The notes under the pieces were generated by a model. The model saw only the letters and a list, made by a program, of their open reading frames with translations, was not told where the DNA came from and searched no databases. 64,000 nt of DNA from NCBI RefSeq assembly GCF_000420305.1, contig NZ_ATUR01000002.1, positions 124,001 to 188,000 of the forward strand. The letters are read 5' to 3'. The DNA comes from Novosphingopyxis baekryungensis DSM 16222. GTDB taxonomy: Bacteria; Pseudomonadota; Alphaproteobacteria; Sphingomonadales; Sphingomonadaceae. A program made the translations under genes and the position numbers. This document shows, in pieces, positions 45,126 through 54,944 of the stretch (positions within the stretch are counted from its first letter, which is position 1; the number at the start of each line of letters is the position of its first letter).

Positions 45126-45169
45126 TTTCCTTCGCGTGACGGCATTTTGATACGTCATGCGAAAGGAAA
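45126..45169 (+). promoter_or_regulatory. Riboswitch expression platform: hairpin masking the btuB ribosome-binding site
   Basis: 45126-45140 (TTTCCTTCGCGTGAC) pairs with 45154-45169 (GTCATGCGAAAGGAAA) through 15 pairs, one G-T pair and one bulge, burying AAAGGA. This fits translational control and supports the GTG at 45175 as the btuB start, 6 nt after the hairpin. Confidence 0.7.
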
Positions 45170-45174
45170 ATTTA

Positions 45175-47085
45175 GTGAAATTTCGAACAACGCTTCTGCT
45201 GGCGGGCGCTCTGTGCCCGGCATCCAGCCTCTTCTGTGTGGCTGCGTCTGCCCAGTCGCTCGATAATCTGCCAGAAACCACGCAGGATGCCGATATCGTG
45301 GTGACGGCGTCCGGTACCGAACAACCGGTCGAGGAAACCGGCCAGGCGGTGACGGTGCTGACGCGCACGGACATCCAGGCCTTCCGCTCGGTCGACGAGG
45401 CGCTCGCCCGCACGCCGGGCGTAACCGTGGCGCGCAATGGCGGCATCGGGCAAACCAGCAGCGTCTTCATTCGCGGCGCGGAAAGCCATCAGACGCTGGT
45501 TCTGCTGGACGGGGTAAAGATCAACGATCCCAGCGCGCCGCAGGGCGGCATCGATTTCGGCCAGCTGCTCGCCGCCAATATCGCGCGGATCGAGGTGCTG
45601 CGCGGCCCCAGTGGCATTGTCTGGGGCAGCCAGGCGATCGGCGGCGTGGTCAATATCGTGTCGGAACAGCCGACGGAAGGCTTCGAAGCGCGTGGCCGCG
45701 CTGAATATGGCTATCGCGACAGCGCGGAAGGCTTCGCCAATATCGCCGGGACCAGCGGCATGTTCGAGGGCAGCCTCGGCGGCGGCTATCTGAGAACCGA
45801 CGGCATCAGCGCGTTCGATGAAAATCAGGGCGGCACCGAGCGGGACGGCTATCGCAATGTCAGCGCCAACGCAAAGCTGCGCGCCCATCTGGGCGAGGCG
45901 CTGAGCATCGATCTGCGCGGCTATTATATCGACGGACGCACCGAGTTTGACGGTTTCCCACCGCCCAATTTTGCGCTGGCCGATACCGAGAGCTTCTCGG
46001 AGAACAGCCTGTTCGTGGGCTATGCCGGCGCCAATCTTTCGCTGCTGGAGGGCCGTTTCGAGAACCGCCTGTCCTATACCTATACCGATGTGCAGCGCGA
46101 TAATTTCGATGTGGTTGGCGGGATCGATACCCCCGGTTTCCAGAGCCAGGGAGAGCTGGACCGCTTCGAATATCGCGGTGCGGTGACGCCCGTGGACGCA
46201 GTGACTCTGTTGTTCGGTGCGGAGACCGAGCTGTCGCAGCTCGACACCCTGTCTCCGGGTTTCCAGACCGATCCGGACCGCTTCGATCAGCGGCAGAATG
46301 CGGTCTATGGTCAGGCGATCGTGCGGCCCATCACCGGCCTGACGCTGACCGGCGGTCTGCGTTATGACCATCAGGAGCGCGGCGAGTCCGAGACGACATT
46401 TGGCGGCAATATCGCATACACGCCCAATGACGGTGCAACCCTGCTGCGCGGCACCTATGCCGAGGGATTTCGCGCGCCGTCTCTATACGAGAAGTTCAGC
46501 GATTATGGCACAGCGTCGCTGGCGGCCGAGCGGGCGGACAGTTTCGATATCGGCGTGGAACAGGGCATTCTGAACAACAGTGCCCGCGCATCGGTGACCT
46601 ATTTCAACCGCGATACGACCAACCAGATCAATTTCGACAACGCGACCTTCACCTATCAAAACATCGCCGCGACTCATGCCGAAGGCGTGGAGGCGGTGCT
46701 GCTGTTGAAGCCGACCGATCGGCTGGATGTCAGCGGCCAATATAGCTGGATCGACAGCACCAATCGTTCGCCGGGCGCCAATTTCGGTAATGATCTGGCC
46801 CGCCGCCCCGAACAGACGGTGAGCGTTTCGGCCGATTGGCGCAGCCCGTGGGGCCTCGATCTGGGCGCAGGCGTGCTGCTGGTCGACGACAGTTTCGACA
46901 ATGCGAGCAATACCAGCCGACTGGATGGCTATGCGATTGCCAATATCCGCGCAGCCTTCGCGCTGACGGGCGGCATCGAAGTCTATGGCCGCATCGAAAA
47001 TCTGTTCGACGAACAGTATCAGACGGTGGCCAATTACGGCACGCCGGGCCGGGCCGCTTACGCCGGACTGCGGGCGCGTTTCTGA
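45175..47085 (+). CDS. btuB: TonB-dependent vitamin B12 receptor
   Basis: This 636-aa outer-membrane transporter has a signal peptide (cleavage after SAQ), a TonB-box-like DADIVVTASG, a plug domain (PGVTVARNGGIGQTSSVFIRGAESHQTLVLLDGVKINDP) and a beta-barrel ending in the outer-membrane signature ...AYAGLRARF. The GTG start at 45175 has AAAGGA 8 nt upstream and is favoured over ATG at 45157, which lies inside the regulatory hairpin. It heads the B12 uptake operon. Confidence 0.93.
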   Translation: MKFRTTLLLAGALCPASSLFCVAASAQSLDNLPETTQDADIVVTASGTEQPVEETGQAVTVLTRTDIQAFRSVDEALARTPGVTVARNGGIGQTSSVFIRGAESHQTLVLLDGVKINDPSAPQGGIDFGQLLAANIARIEVLRGPSGIVWGSQAIGGVVNIVSEQPTEGFEARGRAEYGYRDSAEGFANIAGTSGMFEGSLGGGYLRTDGISAFDENQGGTERDGYRNVSANAKLRAHLGEALSIDLRGYYIDGRTEFDGFPPPNFALADTESFSENSLFVGYAGANLSLLEGRFENRLSYTYTDVQRDNFDVVGGIDTPGFQSQGELDRFEYRGAVTPVDAVTLLFGAETELSQLDTLSPGFQTDPDRFDQRQNAVYGQAIVRPITGLTLTGGLRYDHQERGESETTFGGNIAYTPNDGATLLRGTYAEGFRAPSLYEKFSDYGTASLAAERADSFDIGVEQGILNNSARASVTYFNRDTTNQINFDNATFTYQNIAATHAEGVEAVLLLKPTDRLDVSGQYSWIDSTNRSPGANFGNDLARRPEQTVSVSADWRSPWGLDLGAGVLLVDDSFDNASNTSRLDGYAIANIRAAFALTGGIEVYGRIENLFDEQYQTVANYGTPGRAAYAGLRARF

Positions 47086-47942
47086 TGCGCTGGCGGGCGG
47101 CAGCGTTGCTGCTGCTGATCGGGGGGCTGTCTGCCTGCGCCGATCCAGCGGCAACGGCGTCGCCCGCCACCCCGCCTGCCGATCCGCAGCGGATCGTATC
47201 GCTGAACCCCTGCACCGATGCGATTTTGACCGAGCTGGTGGCGCCGGACCGCATTGCTGCGATCAGCGCCTATTCGCAGGACGCCGATGCCAGTTCGATG
47301 GATCTATCCAGGGCGCGGCGTTTTGCCAGCGTGGGCGGCACCGCGGAAGAGGTGATCGCGCTGCGCCCCGATCTGGTGGTGTCCGGCGGCGGTTTTTCGC
47401 CCGCCACGGAGGCGGCGCTCAATCGGATGGGCATTCCGGTGCTGACCTTCGGGATCGCCTCCACCATCGCCGACAGCCGTCAGCAAATCACCGATATGGC
47501 CGCTGCCTTGGGCGTGCCCGCACGCGGGGCGGCGCTGCTTGGGCGAATCGATGCCGCGCTGGCGGCAGCCAGATCCGATCGGCAGATCCCGGCCCTTGTC
47601 TGGATGGGGGACGGATTGGTACCGGGTCGCGGAACGCTGGTGGGCGACGTGATGGCGCAAAGCGGATTCCGCAACGCCAGCGCCGATTACGGGCTGCAAA
47701 GCTGGGATATCTTGCCGAGCGAATATGTCGTTGCGCAGCCGCCGCAGCTGGTGTTCATGGACCGGCGCGGTGCTGCCGCCGGATCGCGCGAGGATGGTGC
47801 CAAGCGCCGCCGTATGGAGGCGCTGCGCGCAAGCGGTGCGCACGTCACCATTGCCGATTTTCCGCACCAGCTGCTCTATTGCGGCGGGCCGACACTGATC
47901 CCGCTGGCCAAGCGGCTGGCGCAGGCGAGGGCGGCGTTGTGA
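47085..47942 (+). CDS. btuF: Cobalamin ABC transporter substrate-binding lipoprotein
   Basis: This 285-aa protein has a lipoprotein signal (lipobox LSAC, Cys18) and a helical-backbone periplasmic binding domain with RIVSLNPCTDAILTEL and ALRPDLVVSGGG. Position between btuB and the permease marks it as BtuF, although related proteins bind iron siderophores. It overlaps the btuB stop (TGATG) and the permease start (GTGA). Confidence 0.9.
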   Translation: MRWRAAALLLLIGGLSACADPAATASPATPPADPQRIVSLNPCTDAILTELVAPDRIAAISAYSQDADASSMDLSRARRFASVGGTAEEVIALRPDLVVSGGGFSPATEAALNRMGIPVLTFGIASTIADSRQQITDMAAALGVPARGAALLGRIDAALAAARSDRQIPALVWMGDGLVPGRGTLVGDVMAQSGFRNASADYGLQSWDILPSEYVVAQPPQLVFMDRRGAAAGSREDGAKRRRMEALRASGAHVTIADFPHQLLYCGGPTLIPLAKRLAQARAAL

Positions 47943-48913
47943 GCCGGCCCGCCAAGCTCCTGTCGCTTGCCGCGCTCATGGTGGTGCTGTTTGCGCTCTC
48001 GCTGATGGCGGGCAAAGTCTGGGTGCCGTTCGACGCCTGGTTCGGCACCGATCCGCGCTGGTGGATCATTCTGGAACTGCGCCTGCCGCGCGCGATTCTG
48101 GGTGCGGCGATCGGCGGCATGCTTGGCCTGTCCGGGGCGGTGCTGCAGGGCTATATGCGCAATCCGCTGGCCGATCCTGGCGTGCTCGGCATCAGCTCGG
48201 GCGCAGCCTTTGGCGCGGTGGCGGCGATCTTTTTCGGCGTGGGCGGCAGCCTGCTGCTCCTGTTCGGCTCGGCCATGGCCGGTGCGGCGGGCGCGATCCT
48301 GCTGCTCGGCATCTTCGTCGGCCGCTCCGCCAGCGCCGTCTCGCTGATCCTGGCGGGCACGATCCTCGCCAGTCTTGGCGGCGCGCTCACCGCGTTCCTC
48401 ATTTCCATTTCGCCCAATCCCTTCGCGACCAGCGAGATCGTGACCTGGATCATGGGCGCACTGACCGACCGCGGCTATCGCGAGGCCGCCTATGCCTTGC
48501 CCTGTATCGCCATCGGCATGGCGCTGCTGCTGACCACGGGGCGCGCGCTCGATGCGCTGGCCCTGGGGGAGGAAAGCGCGCGATCGCTCGGCGTGCCGAT
48601 GGGCGGGCTGCAGGCGTTGATCGTCGGCGCGGTGGGCCTGGGCGTCGGGGCCGGCGTGGCGGTGACCGGCGTGGTCGGCTTTGTCGGGCTGATCGTGCCG
48701 CATCTGCTGCGGCCCTGGTTTGGTGAACGGCCCTCCGCGCTGCTGCTGCCATCGCTGCTGGGCGGCGCGGCGCTGCTGCTGGCGGCGGACAGTCTGGTGC
48801 GGCTGGCGCCTGGCGCGAACGAAGTGAAGCTGGGCGTGGCCATGGCGATGATCGGCGCGCCGTTCTTCTTCTGGCTGCTGCTGAAATATCGGGGCCGCAT
48901 CCTATGGAACTGA
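47939..48913 (+). CDS. btuC: Cobalamin ABC transporter permease (FecCD family)
   Basis: This 324-aa FecCD-type permease has about nine to ten hydrophobic helices, the RLPRAILGAAIGGMLGLSGAVLQGYMRNPLADPGVLGISSGA signature at the N-terminal side and GFVGLIVPHLLRPW near the C-terminal cytoplasmic loop. The GTG start overlaps the btuF stop. Confidence 0.92.
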   Translation: MSRPAKLLSLAALMVVLFALSLMAGKVWVPFDAWFGTDPRWWIILELRLPRAILGAAIGGMLGLSGAVLQGYMRNPLADPGVLGISSGAAFGAVAAIFFGVGGSLLLLFGSAMAGAAGAILLLGIFVGRSASAVSLILAGTILASLGGALTAFLISISPNPFATSEIVTWIMGALTDRGYREAAYALPCIAIGMALLLTTGRALDALALGEESARSLGVPMGGLQALIVGAVGLGVGAGVAVTGVVGFVGLIVPHLLRPWFGERPSALLLPSLLGGAALLLAADSLVRLAPGANEVKLGVAMAMIGAPFFFWLLLKYRGRILWN

Positions 48914-49674
48914 GGACGCGCGATCTGGGTGTTCGGCTGGGCCAACGGCAGGTGCTGGACAACGTGTCCGCCATCTTCGCGCCGGGCCGGATTACCGTCC
49001 TGCTGGGCCCCAATGGCGCCGGCAAATCCAGCCTGCTCAAAAGCCTTGTCGGCCTGATCCCCGGCCAAAGCGGTGACGTCCTGCTGAACCGGCGTCCGCT
49101 GCGCGTCATATCGATGCGCGATCGCGCCCGCGCCATGGCCTATCTGGCGCAGGACCCGGTGGTGCACTGGAATCTGATCGGGCGCGATCTGGTGGCATTG
49201 GGGCGGTTGCCGCATCGCGGCGCGTTCGGCGGGCCTTCGCGTGCGGACATGGTTGCCGTGGACCGCGCATTGGCCGACACCGGCACGCAGGACTTCGCCG
49301 ACCGGCCGGTGCACAGCCTGTCGGGCGGCGAACGGGCCCGGCTTCTGCTTGCCCGCATGCTGGCGGGCGAGCCGCAATGGCTGCTGGCGGACGAACCGCT
49401 GGCCAGCCTGGATCCCGCGCACCAGATCGATATGCTGCGCCTGTTCCGCCGCGCGGCCGACCGTGGGGCAGGGGTGCTGCTGGTGCTGCATGATCTGAAC
49501 CAGGCGGCGCGAATCGCCGACGATGTGCTGATCCTGAAACAGGGCTGCGTTGCCGCCATGGGCACCAGCCAAGATGTCCTGACCGCGCCATTGCTGAGCC
49601 GCGTATATGAAACACCGATCCACCAGATCGCGGGAGAGGACGGAATGCGCCTGTTTCACGCGTCCGGAACGTAG
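48904..49674 (+). CDS. btuD: Cobalamin ABC transporter ATP-binding protein
   Basis: This 256-aa ABC ATPase has Walker A GPNGAGKS, Q-loop LAQDP, signature LSGGERARLLLAR, Walker B WLLADEPLASLD and switch histidine LHDLNQ. It overlaps the permease gene by 10 nt and completes the uptake operon. No terminator was seen after it. Confidence 0.93.
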   Translation: MELRTRDLGVRLGQRQVLDNVSAIFAPGRITVLLGPNGAGKSSLLKSLVGLIPGQSGDVLLNRRPLRVISMRDRARAMAYLAQDPVVHWNLIGRDLVALGRLPHRGAFGGPSRADMVAVDRALADTGTQDFADRPVHSLSGGERARLLLARMLAGEPQWLLADEPLASLDPAHQIDMLRLFRRAADRGAGVLLVLHDLNQAARIADDVLILKQGCVAAMGTSQDVLTAPLLSRVYETPIHQIAGEDGMRLFHASGT

Positions 49675-49755
49675 CGCGGCTATCAGCCGGCCAATATGAT
49701 CGGCCTTGGACCGGGGCGCCATCCTGCCTATGTCCGCTGCAAAGCTGCCCGATAG

Positions 49756-50775
<1,020 letters not shown>

Positions 50776-50913
50776 GCGGCATGTCACTCATGCTTGCGCA
50801 ACCGTTTGAGCACGTCTAAGGGGGACGATGATTGGGACCAAAGCCCCGTCACGTGAAACGCCTTGGAACCGGAGCCGTAATGGCGGTCCGCGTACATGCT
50901 ATGGAGTGAATTT

Positions 50914-51150
50914 ATGAAGAAGCTTATTGCCCTTTCGATGGCCGGTGTTGCCGCTGTTGCTCTGTCCGCTTGCTCGCCAGCAGCTGACGAAACCACGACC
51001 GAAGACACCATGACCACCGACATGGCCACCACCGAGCCCATGATGGACGACACGATGGCAACCGACGCCATGGCGACTCCCATGATGGAAGGCGATGCGA
51101 TGGCAACGCCTGAAATGGAAGCCACGCCGATGGCTGACGAAGCTATGTAA
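50914..51150 (+). CDS. Methionine-rich acidic small lipoprotein
   Basis: This 78-aa protein has a lipoprotein signal (MKKLIALSMAGVAAVALSAC, lipobox LSAC, Cys20). The mature 59 residues are almost only M, A, T, D, E and P: 12 methionines, 15 acidic residues, and no K, R, H, F, W or Y. Repeats of MATP and TMATDAM-like units are visible. It is a single gene behind GGAG with a good terminator. Methionine-rich periplasmic proteins can bind copper or silver, or act as oxidant scavengers; nothing here proves such a role. Confidence 0.8.
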   Translation: MKKLIALSMAGVAAVALSACSPAADETTTEDTMTTDMATTEPMMDDTMATDAMATPMMEGDAMATPEMEATPMADEAM

Positions 51151-51174
51151 GATTTCGTCTTTTTGACGACATCG

Positions 51175-51215
51175 ACCGCGTCGGAATCCTCGAGATTCCG
51201 GCGCGGTTTTCTTTT
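51175..51215. terminator. Terminator between the methionine-rich lipoprotein and the convergent small gene
   Basis: ACCGCG-T-CGGAAT (51175-51187) pairs with ATTCCG-G-CGCGGT (51195-51207), with one internal T/G position, and is followed by TTTTCTTTT on the + strand. Confidence 0.8.
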
Positions 51216-51241
51216 GGGCTATGCTGTCGCTCGATCGCCGG

Positions 51242-51610
51242 TCAGGCCAGCAGCCAGTCCACCGCGCTTGTCCGCTCGGTAAATAATTTGAGATCTTCGC
51301 GAATAGCCTCGGCCTCGGCCAGCCGCCGAAATTGCATCCGGCTTGTACCTTCGCCCACCAATATCGCCACCTTTCGGGACTTGCGCGGGGTGTCCCGGAC
51401 GAAATCGGCAAACATCTGCATGATGGATTGCGGCTGCACGCGCAGGTCCCGCACGTCGACCAAGGTCACATGTCCCCGCTCGATATCGCCCAGTTGATCG
51501 GCCGCGCGGGCCTTCGCTAAACCGATTTCTCGGGCGATCGCAGGATCGATATTGCTTGGAAGCGTGATCAAAATCAGCCGCCTGGTTGGCTCGACACTCA
51601 GGGCAAACAA
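51242..51610 (-). CDS. Small protein with STAS/SpoIIAA-like pattern
   Basis: This 122-aa protein begins at a TTG codon with GGAG 8 nt ahead; no ATG is available in a plausible place. The pattern (a beta strand RRLILITLPS, helix, strand HVTLVDVRDLRV, helix MFADFVRDTP, strand KVAILVGEG, helix) resembles the STAS-like fold of SpoIIAA-like or SEC14-type proteins. No specific family is recognised. It converges with the methionine-rich lipoprotein gene. Confidence 0.6.
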   Translation of the reverse strand: MFALSVEPTRRLILITLPSNIDPAIAREIGLAKARAADQLGDIERGHVTLVDVRDLRVQPQSIMQMFADFVRDTPRKSRKVAILVGEGTSRMQFRRLAEAEAIREDLKLFTERTSAVDWLLA

Positions 51611-51939
51611 GGTTCGGACTCCGCTTGCGTTTTGGCTGACTGTGATAGCGAACAGTCCTTGAAAAAAGGTTGCCCTGCGCACGGGTTTTCGGACCTTTCC
51701 CGCTTTTTCGAAGCCCGCGAATGACGCAGCAAAAGCCAGAAAACTGCCATGTCCGGCGGACGATAGCGACATCCGGCAGCCGGAATTGGCAGATGTCAGG
51801 GCCGCCGGGGGAGCGGGTGGACGCCGGGCTGTGTTGCCGGGAGCATGCATTCTGTGCAGTCCATGGGCCACTGCATGCTTGATAGCCGGCCCCCGTGCCA
51901 CTAGCGCGGGCGCGACATGCCCAAAGGAGTTCTTGCCCC
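51611..51939. other. 329-nt intergenic region, divergent promoter space
   Basis: This gap lies between the small STAS-like gene (- strand) and argG (+ strand). It should hold promoters for both. No tRNA, clear hairpin-plus-T terminator or known operator was recognised; a run of CCGG-rich short repeats lies around 51745-51785. Confidence 0.5.
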
Positions 51940-53163
51940 ATGACCGACCGCCCGCAAAAAGTCGTCCTCGCCTATTCCGGCGGCTTGGATACCAGCGTCA
52001 TCCTGAAATGGCTGCAGGTGGAAAAGGGCTGCGAGGTGGTCACGTTCACCGCCGATCTGGGGCAGGGCGAGGAGCTTGGGCCGGCACGCGCCAAGGCGGT
52101 CAAGATGGGCGTGCCGGAAGACCATATCTTTATCGAGGATCTGCGCGAGGAGTTCGTGAAGGATTATGTCTTCCCGATGATGCGCGCCAATGCGCGCTAT
52201 GAGGGCGATTATCTGCTGGGCACCTCGATCGCCCGCCCGCTCATCTCCAAACGTCTGATCGAGATTGCGCGCGAGACCGGTGCCGACGCCATCGCCCATG
52301 GCGCGACCGGCAAGGGGAACGATCAGGTCCGTTTCGAGCTGAGCGCCTATGCGCTCAACCCTGACATCAAGATCATCGCCCCATGGCGCGAATGGGATCT
52401 TACCAGCCGCACGCGCCTCATCGAATGGGCCGAGGAGCATCAGATCGACGTGCCCAAGGACAAGCGCGGCGAGGCACCTTTTTCGACCGACGCCAATCTG
52501 CTGCATACCTCGTCCGAGGGTCTGGTGCTGGAAGATCCGTGGCAGGAAACCCCGGACTATGTCTTTTCGCGCACGGTCAATCCATGGGACGCGCCAGACA
52601 CTCCGGCGGACATCGTCATCGGATTCGAACAGGGCGATGGCGTGTCGCTCGACGGCCAGAAGCTCTCGCCCGCGTCGCTGCTGGAAGCGCTCAACGATCT
52701 GGGCCGCGATCACGGCATCGGGCGGCTCGATCTGGTGGAAAACCGCTTCGTCGGCATGAAATCGCGCGGAATGTATGAGACGCCGGGCGGCACCATCTAT
52801 GCCGCCGCGCATCGCGCCATCGAGCAGCTGACGCTGGACCGCGGCGCGGCCCATCTGAAGGATGAGCTGATGCCGCGCTATGCCGAGCTGATCTATAACG
52901 GCTTCTGGTTCAGCCCGGAGCGGGAGATGCTGCAGGCCGCGATCGACCACAGCCAGGCCAAGGTGACCGGCGATGTGCGGCTGAAGCTTTACAAGGGCGG
53001 CGTTCATGTGACGGGTCGCCGCGCCGATGTGAATTTCGATCTCTATTCCAAGGACGTGGTCACGTTCGAGGATGATGCCGGCAAATATGATCAGCGCGAT
53101 GCCGAGGGCTTCATCAAGTTGAACGCGCTGCGCCTGCGCCTGCTCGGCCGCCGCCCGAAATAA
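51940..53163 (+). CDS. argG: Argininosuccinate synthase
   Basis: This 407-aa enzyme joins citrulline and aspartate in arginine synthesis. It has the ATP-binding [26 protein letters not shown] and the family sequence [14 protein letters not shown] at 51940 is behind AAAGGAG. The next gene starts 4 nt after the stop, so they are probably co-transcribed. Confidence 0.97.
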   Translation: MTDRPQKVVLAYSGGLDTSVILKWLQVEKGCEVVTFTADLGQGEELGPARAKAVKMGVPEDHIFIEDLREEFVKDYVFPMMRANARYEGDYLLGTSIARPLISKRLIEIARETGADAIAHGATGKGNDQVRFELSAYALNPDIKIIAPWREWDLTSRTRLIEWAEEHQIDVPKDKRGEAPFSTDANLLHTSSEGLVLEDPWQETPDYVFSRTVNPWDAPDTPADIVIGFEQGDGVSLDGQKLSPASLLEALNDLGRDHGIGRLDLVENRFVGMKSRGMYETPGGTIYAAAHRAIEQLTLDRGAAHLKDELMPRYAELIYNGFWFSPEREMLQAAIDHSQAKVTGDVRLKLYKGGVHVTGRRADVNFDLYSKDVVTFEDDAGKYDQRDAEGFIKLNALRLRLLGRRPK

Positions 53164-53167
53164 GCCG

Positions 53168-54133
53168 ATGCTCGCCGCGTCGTTCACTTTGCTGGCCGGA
53201 CTGGTCGTGCTCGTCGCGGGTGGCGAGTTTCTGGTGCGCGGTGCGGTCAGCTTGGCCGAGCGTGCCGGATTGTCGCAACTGCTGATCGGCCTGACGGTCG
53301 TGGCATTCGGTACGTCGGCGCCCGAGCTGGTGGCCAGTGTGGAGGCCGCGCGATCGGGCGCGCCGGGGATTGCCTGGGGCAATATCGTCGGCTCCAATCT
53401 GGCGAACAGCCTGCTGATCATGGGGCTGGCTGCGGTGATCTATCCGCTGGCGGTCGAGCGGAGGCCCTTGTGGCGCGATGCGGGACTGGGGCTGGCGGCA
53501 ACCGCTGCGCTATATGGCTGCGCGCTGGCAGGCGTGGTCGGTGTGGTGGAAGGGCTGGCGGCCATCGGGCTGCTGCTGGCCTATCTGATATACGCCTATC
53601 GCAGCGAACGGCAGAGCGGCGCGGCGGAGCATCAGGCGCGCATGGACAGCGTCGCACCCGACGGATCGAAACCGGCGCAACCGCCCGTCTGGAAATCCAC
53701 CCTGTTTCTATTGGGCGGTTTGATCGGCATCGGTCTGGGCGGCCATTGGCTCGTGTCCGGCGCGGTCGATATCGCGGCGCTGGCCGGGCTGTCCGAAACG
53801 GTGATCGGCCTGACCGTGGTAGCCATCGGCACGTCGCTGCCCGAAGCCGTTACCGCCGTGATCGCCGCGATGAAGAAGGCCAGCGCGGTGGCGCTTGGCA
53901 ATGTGCTGGGGTCGAACATCTTCAATCTGCTGCTGATCGGCGGCGTAACGGCCATCGTCTCCCCCGGCAGCGTGCCGACCGAGCTTCTGTCCTTCGGCCT
54001 GCCCATGCTGATTGCGGTGTCTGTCCTGCTGCTGCTGTTCGCGACGACCAACCGGCGGGTCGGCCGGCGTGAGGGGGGCACGCTACTGGCGGTCTTTGCC
54101 GCGCAGATCGGCTATAGCGTGTGGATGGGATGA
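53168..54133 (+). CDS. Sodium/calcium exchanger (YrbG-like, CaCA family)
   Basis: This 321-aa membrane antiporter has the two inverted-repeat signatures of the CaCA superfamily: AFGTSAPELVAS with GNIVGSNLAN in the first half and AIGTSLPEAVTA with GNVLGSNIFN in the second. It starts 4 nt after argG. The connection to arginine synthesis is probably positional only. Confidence 0.93.
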   Translation: MLAASFTLLAGLVVLVAGGEFLVRGAVSLAERAGLSQLLIGLTVVAFGTSAPELVASVEAARSGAPGIAWGNIVGSNLANSLLIMGLAAVIYPLAVERRPLWRDAGLGLAATAALYGCALAGVVGVVEGLAAIGLLLAYLIYAYRSERQSGAAEHQARMDSVAPDGSKPAQPPVWKSTLFLLGGLIGIGLGGHWLVSGAVDIAALAGLSETVIGLTVVAIGTSLPEAVTAVIAAMKKASAVALGNVLGSNIFNLLLIGGVTAIVSPGSVPTELLSFGLPMLIAVSVLLLLFATTNRRVGRREGGTLLAVFAAQIGYSVWMG

Positions 54134-54199
54134 TGCGGCGGTACATCTGTTCCAGCGTGGTGTTTCGACATCGATGCGCGAAGCCGCTAATCACTGCGC

Positions 54200-54646
54200 A
54201 TGGCTGATCCCGTTTCTCCGCTTCCTCGTCTGGTTCCCGCGCTCACCATAGCGGGGATCATCCCGTTCGCGGCGGGCGCGCTCTATCTGCTCGCGCCGTT
54301 CGGTCCGCCGCACTGGCATGCGCTCGTTTCGACGGCGCTGGCCTGGTGGGCCGTCATCATCCTCAGCTTTATGGCCGGCTCCTACTGGGGCATGGCGGTT
54401 ACAGGGCAGGCCGATCCCCTGCTTCTGATCGGTAGCAATGCCGCTGCAATAGCCGCCTGGGCCGCCCTGATCGGGCTGCCTTCGGACTGGATACCGGTTG
54501 CCATCTCCACGCTGTTCGCGCTGTTGCTGCTGCTGGAATGGCGCGCTTATGCCACCGGGCGCGTGCCGCTTTTTTATCTACGGCTGCGCATGGCCATTAC
54601 CAGCGCTGTGGTGATCTGCCTCTGCGTGCTGGTGATGGCGGACTAG
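54200..54646 (+). CDS. DUF3429 membrane protein
   Basis: This 148-aa protein has about four hydrophobic segments and the DUF3429 pattern WAVIILSFMAGSYWGMAV and RLRMAITSAVV at the C terminus. The function is unknown. The ATG has only a weak ribosome-binding site, in line with translation from an operon. Confidence 0.85.
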   Translation: MADPVSPLPRLVPALTIAGIIPFAAGALYLLAPFGPPHWHALVSTALAWWAVIILSFMAGSYWGMAVTGQADPLLLIGSNAAAIAAWAALIGLPSDWIPVAISTLFALLLLLEWRAYATGRVPLFYLRLRMAITSAVVICLCVLVMAD

Positions 54647-54648
54647 GA

Positions 54649-54883
54649 ATTTCCGACAAATGGGCGATCCTGTTCGTGCTCATCACGATCCTGGGGCCCA
54701 TGTCCGGCAGACATTTCAATCCGGCGGTGACTTTGGCTGCGCCGGCATGCCGCGACATCGGAAAAGGTGACGCCGCGGCCCAATAGTCTTGCCCGGCTGG
54801 CAGGGGGCATTCCGGGCCTATGGGCAGCGGGCACCATCCTTGCGGCCATGCTGTGCCAGTGGCTATGTTTCGACGAGACATGA
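54649..54883 (+). pseudogene. Decayed aquaporin (MIP family) remnant
   Basis: A frame with WAILFVLITILGPMSGRHFNP and AVTLA contains the NPA-type aquaporin motif and then stops at TAG (54784-54786). A shifted frame continues as ARLAGGIPGLWAAGTILAAM, typical of the following aquaporin helix, and stops at 54881-54883. Both halves are out of frame with each other, and the first helix and second NPA half are missing. This is a degenerate gene fragment between two intact genes. Confidence 0.75.
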
Positions 54884-54944
54884 CAGGCCGAGCCTGTGTA
54901 ACCTCTTCACCGTCCGCTTACCTTTCATGGTTAAGGCCGCCTCG

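Noticed and set aside
50870-50900. EcfG promoter upstream of the methionine-rich lipoprotein
   Set aside because: GGAACC is present, but no CGTT lies at 16-17 nt.
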